From Streptomyces fulvorobeus (GTDB lineage Bacteria; Actinomycetota; Actinomycetes; Streptomycetales; Streptomycetaceae): a DNA stretch of 64,000 nt. Shown here one piece after another: positions 7,726 to 15,456 of this stretch. The stretch spans positions 4,960,001-5,024,000 of the forward strand of contig NZ_BLWC01000001.1 in NCBI RefSeq assembly GCF_013167895.1. The letters run 5' to 3'. The stretch's first letter is position 1. Each line of letters starts with the position of its first letter. A program made the translations under genes and the position numbers. Under the pieces are notes generated by a model that did not search any database, had not been told where the DNA came from, and saw only the letters and a program-made list of their open reading frames with translations.

Positions 7726-7989
7726 GGTTTCCCCAGGATCAGAGGTCGGGTTGCGGTTCGTTCGACGTGCTGTTCGCGCGCTGATCCGGACCGTCCTTAC
7801 GGCTCTGGCCTGAGCCGGGACTTCCGCCCCGCCGTTCCGGTGAACACCATGCTGCTGCCTCCGCCACCTGGCCGGAAGGGATTCCGGCTGGCCCCAAGAT
7901 GCCTTGGCACGTTGGTGACGGCCTTCGCCTACGATCACGTCAGGAGCCGCCCGTGGAGGGCGGCCGGACTTCAGCTGGGGGGCGGAAGG

Positions 7990-8976
7990 ATGCTGCAAGG
8001 ACTGGGACTCGGGGCGGACGCGGAAGCGGTGTACCGGGGGGTGCTGGCGGACCCGTCGGGCGGGATCGCCGAACTGGTCGTACGTCTGGGCCGCACTGAG
8101 GAGCAGGTCCGCGCGGGACTGGACCGGCTCGTCGATCTCGATCTGCTCAGACCTTCCCGGGACAGTCCCGGTGCGGTGCGCGCCGTGCGGCCGGAACTGG
8201 GCCTGGAGATACTGCTGTCCCGCCAGGAGGAGGAACTGCTCCGGCAGCAGCGGGAGATGATTCGCAGCAAGACAGCCGCAGCGCGGCTGGTCTCGGAGTT
8301 CGCCGAGCTCCGCCCGAACACCGAGGTCGACGGCGCGGAGCGCCTGGTGGGGATGGACGCCATCCAGGACCGGCTCGAACAACTCGCCCGCGGCCTGGAG
8401 CGGGAGTGCCTGGCGATCCTGCCGGGCGGCGCGCTCTCGCAGGCCAGTCTGGACGCGTCACGCCCGCTCGACGAGCGGGCGTTGGCTCAGGGGATCGAGA
8501 TGCGTTCGGTGTACCAGGAGAGTGCCCGTAAGGATCCGGCGACGCTCTCCTATGTCCGGTGGCTGACGGAACAGGGCGGGCAGGTGCGCACCAGTCTGCT
8601 GCTCCCGCCGCGCCTCCTGGTGTTCGACCGTACGGTCGCGGTCGTCCCCATCGACCCCCAGCACTCGCGTCTGGGCGCGCTGTGCACCCGGGCGCCGGGA
8701 ATCGTCGCCTCCCTCATCACCCTGTTCGAGCAGACGTGGAACGCCGCTGTCCCGCTCGGGGCGGACCGTCCGAGGGAGACCGGCTCACGGCCGAGTCCGG
8801 TCGAGCTGGAGTTGTTGAAGCTCCTGGCCTCCGGCATGACCGATGAGGCGGCAGGCAAGCGTCTCGGGGTGTCACTGCGAACGGTCAGACGGCAGATGTC
8901 CGCTCTCATGGAACGCCTCCATGCCACCAGCCGGTTCGAAGCGGGCCTCAAGGCGGCGCGGCAGGGCTGGATCTGA
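7990..8976 (+). CDS. LuxR-type transcriptional regulator with TrmB-like N-terminus
   Basis: 328 residues. The first 60 (MLQGLGLGADAEAVYRGVLA...) form a TrmB-like winged helix. The middle resembles a phospholipase-D-like or effector-sensing region, and the last 60 residues hold a LuxR/GerE helix-turn-helix (ELLKLLASGMTDEAAGKRLG, then VSLRTVRRQMSALMERLHA). This two-ended design is a large Streptomyces family often placed beside peptide or secondary-metabolite genes. ATG 7990 matches the usual family start, though GGAAGG lies almost on it. It is divergent from the SINWD peptide operon and is its most likely regulator. Confidence 0.85.
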   Translation: MLQGLGLGADAEAVYRGVLADPSGGIAELVVRLGRTEEQVRAGLDRLVDLDLLRPSRDSPGAVRAVRPELGLEILLSRQEEELLRQQREMIRSKTAAARLVSEFAELRPNTEVDGAERLVGMDAIQDRLEQLARGLERECLAILPGGALSQASLDASRPLDERALAQGIEMRSVYQESARKDPATLSYVRWLTEQGGQVRTSLLLPPRLLVFDRTVAVVPIDPQHSRLGALCTRAPGIVASLITLFEQTWNAAVPLGADRPRETGSRPSPVELELLKLLASGMTDEAAGKRLGVSLRTVRRQMSALMERLHATSRFEAGLKAARQGWI

Positions 8977-9016
8977 GCGGGAACGGCCTTCGGCCGGCCG
9001 GACCGGTCCGTGGCCG

Positions 9017-9066
9017 AGGCCCGGCCGGTGGTGTGCGTCCGTGAACGCGCGCCACCGGCCGGGCCT
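9017..9066. terminator. Terminator between converging LuxR-type and exporter genes
   Basis: AGGCCCGGCCGGTGG (9017-9031) pairs perfectly with CCACCGGCCGGGCCT (9052-9066). The position between two convergent genes suggests bidirectional termination. Confidence 0.75.
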
Positions 9067-9080
9067 TTCGCCCACCGGTC

Positions 9081-10670
9081 TCAGTGCGGGGCGGGAGCTC
9101 CCTGGTCGCGCCGGAGACCGACGGCCGCGAGAACCGCGCCGGCCACACAGAGGACGCCCGTGACGAGCGCCGCGGCGTGCACGCCGTTCATGAACGCCTG
9201 CCCGCTGCCCTCGGTCACCGCGGCCCTGAGCTGCGCCGGCATGTCGGCGGAGACCGGTGAGACTCCCATCGCCACCGCGTCCCTGGCCTCGTGCAGCCCT
9301 TCGGCCAACGGACCGGGGACCCCGGCGGAGGTGAGTTCGCCGGTCAGGGTGGAGCCGACCCGGCTGCTGATCAGGGAGATCAGCACGGAGGTGCCGAGTG
9401 CCCCGCCGACCTGGAGCGCGGTGGCCTGCAGACCGCCCGCCACACCGCCGTCCCGCACGGGGGCGCTGCCCACGATCGCGTCGGACGAGGCGGCCATCAC
9501 CATGCCGACACCGAGGCCGAGCGCGATGAAGGGCGGCCACATGACGCCGTAGGAGGAGTGCACGCCCCAGCTCAGGAGCCCGAAGGAGGCCGCGGCCTGG
9601 AGCACCATGCCCAGCGGCATGGACAGCCGGGCGCCGAACCTCTCCGTGATCCTGGCGCCCAGCGGCGCCGCGATGACCGAGGCCAGGCTCAGCGGCAGGG
9701 TCCGGACGCCCGCCTCGACGGGGGTGAAGCCGCGGACGTTCTGGAGGTAGAGCATCACGAAGAAGATCACGCCGAGCAGGACGAAGAAGTTGACCGCGGT
9801 GATGACCGTGCCGATCGCCAGCGCGGGGTTGCGGAACAGCCGCATCGGCAGCAGGGGGTGCGCCACCCGGGTCTCGTACCGGCAGAACGCCACGAGCAGC
9901 ACCAGACCCGCCCCGAGGGTGGCCAGTGTCGAACCCGAACTCCAGCCCCAGGTCTCGCCCTTGACGACCCCGAAGACGAGGACGAGCAGGCCGAGCGCGA
10001 GCAGGACGACGCCGGGGACGTCGAAGCGCTGCCGGTCCGCGGGGTTCTTGCTCTCCGGCAGGACGGACGCGCTGAACGCGAGCGCCACGATGCCGATCGG
10101 CAGGTTGATGAAGAAGACCGACTCCCAGTTGACGTGCTCGACGAGCAGTCCGCCAACGATCGGCCCGAGCGCGGTCGACACGGAGGACACCATCGCCCAG
10201 ATGCCCACGGCCATGCCGAACTTCCCCGGCGGGAACACCGCGCGCAGCAGGCCGAGCGTGTTGGGCATCAGCAGCGCGCCGAAGAAGCCCTGCAGGGCAC
10301 GGAAGGCGATGACGCCCTCGATCGAGCCCACGAGCGCGATGGCGATCGAGGCCGCGGTGAAGCCGGCGACGCCGACCAGGTAGTACGTCCGCCGGCCGAA
10401 GCGGTCCCCGAGCTTTCCGCCGAGGATCAACGCGGCGGCCAGCGCGAGCAGATACGAGTTGGTCACCCATTGCAGATCGGCGGTGGACGCGTTCAGGTCG
10501 CGGCCGATCTCCGGGTTGGCGATCGCGACGACGGAACCGTCGAGGCCGACCATGAAGAGGCCGAAGGCGACGGCCGTCAGGGTCAGCCACGGGTTGCCAC
10601 GACGGCCGGCCGGGGCATCGGGCCGGTCGTGGGCGGGCAGGGGGGAGGGGTCCACGGCAGTGGAGGGCAT
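9081..10670 (-). CDS. MFS drug exporter, DHA2 (EmrB/QacA) family
   Basis: 529 residues with about 14 hydrophobic segments, the DHA2 number. Motif A GGKLGDRFGRR (about 84-94) and motif C-like ALGPIVGGLL (about 167-176) are clear. The N-terminus up to GNPWLTLT is cytoplasmic. Such proteins export hydrophobic drugs or metabolites with a proton gradient. The gene lies 67 bases downstream of a MarR gene and should be co-transcribed with it, so expression is probably induced by a substrate of that repressor. Confidence 0.93.
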   Translation of the reverse strand: MPSTAVDPSPLPAHDRPDAPAGRRGNPWLTLTAVAFGLFMVGLDGSVVAIANPEIGRDLNASTADLQWVTNSYLLALAAALILGGKLGDRFGRRTYYLVGVAGFTAASIAIALVGSIEGVIAFRALQGFFGALLMPNTLGLLRAVFPPGKFGMAVGIWAMVSSVSTALGPIVGGLLVEHVNWESVFFINLPIGIVALAFSASVLPESKNPADRQRFDVPGVVLLALGLLVLVFGVVKGETWGWSSGSTLATLGAGLVLLVAFCRYETRVAHPLLPMRLFRNPALAIGTVITAVNFFVLLGVIFFVMLYLQNVRGFTPVEAGVRTLPLSLASVIAAPLGARITERFGARLSMPLGMVLQAAASFGLLSWGVHSSYGVMWPPFIALGLGVGMVMAASSDAIVGSAPVRDGGVAGGLQATALQVGGALGTSVLISLISSRVGSTLTGELTSAGVPGPLAEGLHEARDAVAMGVSPVSADMPAQLRAAVTEGSGQAFMNGVHAAALVTGVLCVAGAVLAAVGLRRDQGAPAPH

Positions 10671-10737
10671 GCGGATGCCTTGCTTCCTGAAAAAGGGGAA
10701 CGACGGGAGAGGACGGACGGCCGTGCGGGCGTCGTCG

Positions 10738-11211
10738 TCAGTGCGAAGCGGCGTGGATGTGCCGCGCCACTCCCTGGAGCGCGCCGAGGGCGGAGCCGAT
10801 CGCGTCGAGATCGCCGTCGGTCAGGGCCGACAGTGCCTCGGCCACGTACCCGTCCATGAGCGCTCCGACGGCGGCGATGCGCCGGCGGGCCTCGGCCGTG
10901 AGGTGCAGATGGGCGATCCGCTTGTCCGCCGGGTCCTGCCTGCGCTCCAGCAGCCCTTCGGCCGCCAGCTGGGTGACCAGGGCGCTCACGTTGTTCGGCT
11001 TCATCAGCAGTTCGTCGGCTGCCGCGCGCACGGTGATGGCTTCCCGGTCGCCGACGAGCCGCAGCAGCGCCAGCTGGCCCTCGGGAAGCTTGGGGTACGG
11101 GATGTCCTGGGCGAGGCGGCGGTCGAGTGCCCGGTGCAGCGCGGGCAGGACGGCGGTCATCGCTGACGCGATGTGCCGGATGTCCTGTGCGGACGCGCGG
11201 GGGGCAGACAT
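10738..11211 (-). CDS. MarR-family repressor
   Basis: 157 residues with the MarR winged helix: QLALLRLVGDREAITVRAAA, recognition helix region KPNNVSALVTQLAAEGLLER, and wing RRQDPADKRIAHLHLT (Asp and Arg typical). N- and C-terminal helices form the dimer interface. It is the first gene of an operon with the DHA2 exporter and probably represses it and itself through the inverted repeat that overlaps its start codon. Confidence 0.92.
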   Translation of the reverse strand: MSAPRASAQDIRHIASAMTAVLPALHRALDRRLAQDIPYPKLPEGQLALLRLVGDREAITVRAAADELLMKPNNVSALVTQLAAEGLLERRQDPADKRIAHLHLTAEARRRIAAVGALMDGYVAEALSALTDGDLDAIGSALGALQGVARHIHAASH

Positions 11212-11244
11212 AGGTGAACTATAAGTATGAAGAGATACCTATGT
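11208..11244. promoter_or_regulatory. Inverted repeat over the marR start, likely operator
   Basis: ACATAGGT (11208-11215) and ACCTATGT (11237-11244) are perfect 8-bp inverted repeats spaced by 21 A/T-rich bases. The left arm covers the MarR start codon. MarR proteins commonly bind such palindromes in their own promoters. Confidence 0.6.
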
Positions 11245-11253
11245 CAAAGGACC

Positions 11254-12291
11254 TTATCGGCCGGGAGCTCCGTCCCCCTCGGGCGGCGGCGCGGTGCTCT
11301 TGCGTACGACCAGGCTGGTGGCCAGTTCCAGGCGGGTGGAGACCGGTTCCCGGGCCCGCAGCCGCATCAGCATCTGCGCCGCCTCCTCGGCCATCTGGCG
11401 GAGCGGCTGGTGCACGGTGGTGAGCGCGGGGCTGGCCCAGCGGGCGATGGACACGTCGTCGTAGCCGACCACCGAGAGGTCGTGCGGTACGCGCAGCCCG
11501 TGCACCCGGGCGGCCTCCAGGACGCCGAGTGCCTGGAGGTCGCTCCCCGCGAAGATCGCGGTGGGCCGCTCGGGCCGGGAAAGCATCTCGGCCGCGCGGT
11601 CGTACCCGCCCTCCACGTGGAAGTCGCCGAACAGGATGAGGCCGGGGTCGACCTCGAGCCCGGCCATGGTCATCGCCGACCGGTAGCCGTCCAGCCGGGC
11701 GCGGGAGCAGAGCATGTCCTCGGGGCCCGTGATGATTCCGATGCGCCGGTGACCGTACTCGATCAGGTGCCGGGTGGCGGCCAGGCCGCCGTTCCAGTTG
11801 GCCGAGCCGACCGAGGGCACGTCGGGGTCGGGGTCGCCTGCCGGGTCGATGATGACGAAAGGGATCGAACGCGCCCTGAGCTGCTGTTTCACCTCGCTGG
11901 GCAGGGCTGAGAAGACCAGGACGACGCCGAGCGGCCGGCGCTGGAGCATCGCCTCCATCCAGTCGGGACTGGGCGAGTGCCGGGTTCCGCTCTCGGTGAG
12001 GACGACTCCCGCGTTGTGGGCCTTGGCGACGTTCTCGACGCCCCGGATCAGCTCCATCGCCCAGATGCTCTCCAGCTCGTGGAAGACGATCTCGATGAGC
12101 GGCGCCTCGCGGGCCGACCGCGTGGTGCGCCGGTAGGCGTGGGCCTCCAGGAGGCGTTCCACCTTGATCCTCGTCGGGGGCGCCACGTCCTGCCGCCCGT
12201 TGAGGACCTTCGAAACTGTCGAAATGGAGACGCCGGCCCGCTGGGCCACCTGGGCGAGGGTGATGCGGCCCAATTCCTCGTCATCGCGCAT
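11254..12291 (-). CDS. LacI-family repressor of the xylan-utilisation operon (BxlR-like)
   Basis: About 345 residues: an N-terminal HTH (ITLAQVAQRAGVSISTVSKV, then LNGRQDV) and a periplasmic-binding-protein-like effector domain with typical GYDDVSIARWASPALTTVHQP near residue 270. ATG 12291 (MRDDEELGR) gives the usual LacI spacing to the HTH; ATG 12303 is an alternative. It is divergent from an ABC importer and GH3 glycosidase, the arrangement known for bxlR-bxlEFGA in Streptomyces, so xylo-oligosaccharide control is inferred. Neighbouring palindromes at 12404-12423 are candidate binding sites. Confidence 0.88.
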   Translation of the reverse strand: MRDDEELGRITLAQVAQRAGVSISTVSKVLNGRQDVAPPTRIKVERLLEAHAYRRTTRSAREAPLIEIVFHELESIWAMELIRGVENVAKAHNAGVVLTESGTRHSPSPDWMEAMLQRRPLGVVLVFSALPSEVKQQLRARSIPFVIIDPAGDPDPDVPSVGSANWNGGLAATRHLIEYGHRRIGIITGPEDMLCSRARLDGYRSAMTMAGLEVDPGLILFGDFHVEGGYDRAAEMLSRPERPTAIFAGSDLQALGVLEAARVHGLRVPHDLSVVGYDDVSIARWASPALTTVHQPLRQMAEEAAQMLMRLRAREPVSTRLELATSLVVRKSTAPPPEGDGAPGR

Positions 12292-12403
12292 GGCGAGGAG
12301 CATAAAGCACCAAACGAGTCCCGCTGAGGCGTAACGCTTTGATAACGCGGTGACCGAGGGTTGACCCCCCAGATGAGGCGTCCTAGCGTCCCGACTCAGG
12401 AAG

Positions 12404-12423
12404 TTTCGGTAATCGTACCGAAA
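12404..12423. promoter_or_regulatory. Palindromic operator before the sugar importer
   Basis: TTTCGGTA-ATCG-TACCGAAA is a perfect 8-bp inverted repeat, ending 20 bases before the ATG of the binding-protein gene. The half-site ACCGAAA recurs twice upstream of the xylanase gene. A LacI-type repressor site is likely. Confidence 0.6.
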
Positions 12424-12443
12424 GTGTTTCGAGAGGCGAGTCG

Positions 12444-13748
12444 ATGAAGCAACGCGCACGGTTCCCGCGGACCGCTGTCGTCGGTGGTGCAGCGCTGGCC
12501 ATGGTGCTGTCCCTGTCCGCTTGCGGAGGGGGGTCCGACGCGGCGGACGGGGGCGACACCATCCGCGTCCTGGTCTACGGCGACGCGACGAACAAGGTGG
12601 AGAAGGAGCTCGTCGCCACCTTCAACAAGACGTCGAAGGTGAAGGTCGTCCTGGACACGATCCCGGGCGCCGACTACCAGGCGAAGCTCCAGACCATCAT
12701 CAGCAGCAAGCAGGCGCCCGACGTCTTCTTCAACTGGGGCGGCGGCAGCATCAAGCCGTTCGTCGACGCCGGACTGCTGCTCCCGCTGGACCCCTTCATC
12801 GCCAAGGAGCCCGACCTCAAGGCCAAGTTCCTGCCGTCCGTGTTCAACAGCGCGGTGATCGACGGCACGTCCTACGGCGTCCCCATGCGCGGTACGCAGC
12901 CCGTGCTGCTGTTCAACAACGGCAAGGTCCTCAAGAAGGCGGGCGTCAAGCCGCCGAAGACCTGGGACGACCTGCTCGCGGCCGTCAAGGCGCTGAAGGC
13001 CGACGGCGTCACCCCGATCGCGCTGGGCGGCGGCGACCGCTGGCCGACGCTGATGTGGTTCGAGTACCTCTACGACCGCGTCGCCGGCCCGGAGCTCTTC
13101 CAGAAGGCCCTGGACGGCGACCAGGACGCCTGGGGCAGCCCGGACAGCAGGAAGGCGCTCGGCAAGATCAGGGAACTGGTGGACGCGGGAGCGTTCGGCA
13201 CGAACTACGACTCCGTGAAGTTCACCGACCAGGGTTCGCCCACCCTCCTGGCGACCGGCAAGGCCGCCTTCGAGCTGATGGGCTCGTGGGAGTACTCGAC
13301 CCAGCAGGACGCGCACCCCGAGTTCGCGGAGACCGACCTCGGCTACAGCGCGTTCCCGTCCGTCGAGGGCGGCAAGGGCGACCCGGCGAACATCGTCGGC
13401 AACACCAACAACTTCTACTCCGTACTGAAGAAGACGAAGCACCCGCAGGCCGTGGCCGAGTTCCTGAAGCTCATGTACTCGGACCAGTTCGTCAAGGCGC
13501 AGCTCGGCATCGGCAACCTGCCGACCACGACGAACACCGAAGGCTTCCTGGACACCGCCGCCAGCCCCGACTTCGCGAAGTTCCAGTACGACCTGGTCAA
13601 GGCGGCCCCGACGTTCCAGCTCTCCTGGGACCAGGCGTACCCCCAGTCGGCGGCCACGACGATGCACCAGTCACTCCAGCAGTTCTTCAACGGCTCGATG
13701 GACGAGGACGCCTTCGTCGCGGCCATGCAGGCACTGCCGACGTCGTGA
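12444..13748 (+). CDS. bxlE: Sugar ABC importer, solute-binding lipoprotein
   Basis: 434 residues. Lipobox LSAC with Cys at residue 27 makes it a membrane-anchored lipoprotein. The rest is a family 1 extracellular sugar-binding protein (IRVLVYGDATNKVEKELVAT; PDVFFNWGGGSIKPFVDAGL). With two permease genes overlapping downstream and a GH3 glycosidase at the end, it should capture xylo-oligosaccharides or related beta-linked sugars. The bxl name is by gene order and resemblance; cellobiose as ligand is not excluded. No ATPase is in the operon; Streptomyces sugar importers of this class share MsiK encoded elsewhere. Confidence 0.87.
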   Translation: MKQRARFPRTAVVGGAALAMVLSLSACGGGSDAADGGDTIRVLVYGDATNKVEKELVATFNKTSKVKVVLDTIPGADYQAKLQTIISSKQAPDVFFNWGGGSIKPFVDAGLLLPLDPFIAKEPDLKAKFLPSVFNSAVIDGTSYGVPMRGTQPVLLFNNGKVLKKAGVKPPKTWDDLLAAVKALKADGVTPIALGGGDRWPTLMWFEYLYDRVAGPELFQKALDGDQDAWGSPDSRKALGKIRELVDAGAFGTNYDSVKFTDQGSPTLLATGKAAFELMGSWEYSTQQDAHPEFAETDLGYSAFPSVEGGKGDPANIVGNTNNFYSVLKKTKHPQAVAEFLKLMYSDQFVKAQLGIGNLPTTTNTEGFLDTAASPDFAKFQYDLVKAAPTFQLSWDQAYPQSAATTMHQSLQQFFNGSMDEDAFVAAMQALPTS

Positions 13749-14638
13749 GCTCCATGAAATCCACCCTTGGAGCGGGCCGCCCGGGATTCCTCTGGGCGGC
13801 TCCCGCCGCCGTCTTCTTCGGCCTCTTCGCCATCGTCCCCCTCCTCATGGTCGCCGTGCTCTCCTTCGCCAGCTGGGACGGGCTGAGCGACCCCGAGTTC
13901 GCCGGCCTCGACAACTGGAAGAAGCTCCTCGACGACCCCGTCATGATCAAGAGCCTCTGGCTGAGCGTCCTGCTCACCCTGCTCGGAGTCGTCGTCCAGA
14001 CACCGCTGAGCATCCTGCTGGGTGTCTGGGCGGCGGGGCACCAGCGCAACCGGGCCGTCCTGTCCGCCATCTACTTCGTGCCGATGCTGCTGTCCATCGC
14101 GGCGGTGTCCGTCCTGTGGCGCGCGGTCCTGGACCCCAACTTCGGCGTCCCCGCCCAGGCCACCTGGCTGTTCGGTGACGGCAACCTGTTCGGGATGCAG
14201 TCCAGCGCGATCGGCGTCCTGGTCTTCGTCAGCACCTGGCAGTTCACCCCGCTGCACACGCTGATCTACCAGGGCGCGGCACGCGCGGTGCCGCAGGTCC
14301 TCTACCAGGCGGCGCAGATCGACGGGGCGGGCACGGTACGGCAGTTCTTCCACATCACGCTGCCGCAGCTGCGCAACTCGATCATCACCTCGATGATCCT
14401 GATGGTGGTCGGCGGTCTCACGACCTTCGACACCGTCCTCATCCTGACCCAGGGCGGACCGGGCAGCGACACGACCATCAGCGCCTACTACATGTACCAG
14501 AAGGCGTTCAAGAGCTTCGACTACGGAGCGGCGTCCGCCATCGCCCTCCTGCTGGTCCTCGTCTCCACGCTGATCTCGCTGATCGTGGTGCGGCTCTCGG
14601 GCTACGACAAGATGCGCAGCACCATGGAGGGACTGTGA
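13745..14638 (+). CDS. bxlF: Sugar ABC importer, permease 1
   Basis: About 297 residues with six hydrophobic segments (first: FLWAAPAAVFFGLFAIVPLL) and the EAA-type loop EAA-like QAAQIDGAGTVRQFFHITLP, the mark of binding-protein-dependent permeases (MalF type). GTG 13745 overlaps the upstream TGA in a GTGA. ATG 13754 is the alternative start. It forms the membrane channel with the next gene. Confidence 0.9.
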   Translation: MSSMKSTLGAGRPGFLWAAPAAVFFGLFAIVPLLMVAVLSFASWDGLSDPEFAGLDNWKKLLDDPVMIKSLWLSVLLTLLGVVVQTPLSILLGVWAAGHQRNRAVLSAIYFVPMLLSIAAVSVLWRAVLDPNFGVPAQATWLFGDGNLFGMQSSAIGVLVFVSTWQFTPLHTLIYQGAARAVPQVLYQAAQIDGAGTVRQFFHITLPQLRNSIITSMILMVVGGLTTFDTVLILTQGGPGSDTTISAYYMYQKAFKSFDYGAASAIALLLVLVSTLISLIVVRLSGYDKMRSTMEGL

Positions 14639-15456
14639 GGAAGAGCCGTCCCAACTACCTCGCCGGATTCGGCTCGCTGATCTGGCTCCTCGTGGTCGGG
14701 CTTCCGCTGTACGTGATGCTCGTCGCCACGTTCCAGTCGCGCCCCGACTACGCGGCGAACGGCCCGCTGGCCTTCCCCGAGCACTTCACGCTCGACAACT
14801 ACGTCAACGACCTCAACAGCGGCTTCGCCCAGTACTTCGTCAACACGGTGATCGTCACCGTGTGCGTGGTGGGCATCGTCGTACTCCTCGTCCCGCCCCT
14901 GGCGTACACCATCGTCAGGAGCCGGGGCCGGGCCACCACCACGGTGTTCCGGCTGTTCCTCCTGGGCCTGGCGATCCCCTCGCAGGCGGTCATCGTCCCG
15001 ATGTTCTTCGTCATCAGCGAGGCCGGTCTCTACGACAACCTCATCGGCGTCATCCTGCCGACCGCGGCCTTCGCGATGCCGGTGTGCGCCCTGATCCTCA
15101 CGGGGGTTATGCGTGACATCACCCCCGACCTGTACGAGGCGATGACGATCGACGGCGCCTCACCCCGGCGGGTCTTCTTCCAGCTGGTGCTGCCGCTGTC
15201 GAGGAGCGGGGTCTCCACGATCATCGTCTTCTCGGCGCTCCAGGCGTGGAACGGTTTCCTCTTCCCCCTCGTCCTGACGCAGTCCGCGGAGACCAAGGTC
15301 ATCACCATGGGCCTCTACGACTTCCAGACGGAACACGGAGTCGACACCCCCGGCCTGCTAGCCGCCGTCGTCCTGTCCATGCTCCCCATCCTGATCGTCT
15401 ACCTGTTCGCCCGTCGTGCCCTGGTCCAGGGGCTGATGGGGGTCGGAGGAAAGTGA
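14635..15456 (+). CDS. bxlG: Sugar ABC importer, permease 2
   Basis: 273 residues, six hydrophobic segments, and the EAA loop EAMTIDGASPRRVFFQLVLP (MalG type). GTG 14635 overlaps the stop of the first permease. It is the partner of permease 1 in the inner-membrane channel. Confidence 0.92.
   Translation: MRKSRPNYLAGFGSLIWLLVVGLPLYVMLVATFQSRPDYAANGPLAFPEHFTLDNYVNDLNSGFAQYFVNTVIVTVCVVGIVVLLVPPLAYTIVRSRGRATTTVFRLFLLGLAIPSQAVIVPMFFVISEAGLYDNLIGVILPTAAFAMPVCALILTGVMRDITPDLYEAMTIDGASPRRVFFQLVLPLSRSGVSTIIVFSALQAWNGFLFPLVLTQSAETKVITMGLYDFQTEHGVDTPGLLAAVVLSMLPILIVYLFARRALVQGLMGVGGK

Noticed and set aside
12521..13744. Long open frame in a second phase inside the binding-protein gene, joined to permease 1
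   Set aside because: It is Arg/Gly-rich, overlaps the correct lipoprotein frame, and is a GC-skew artefact; only the part from 13745 is real.
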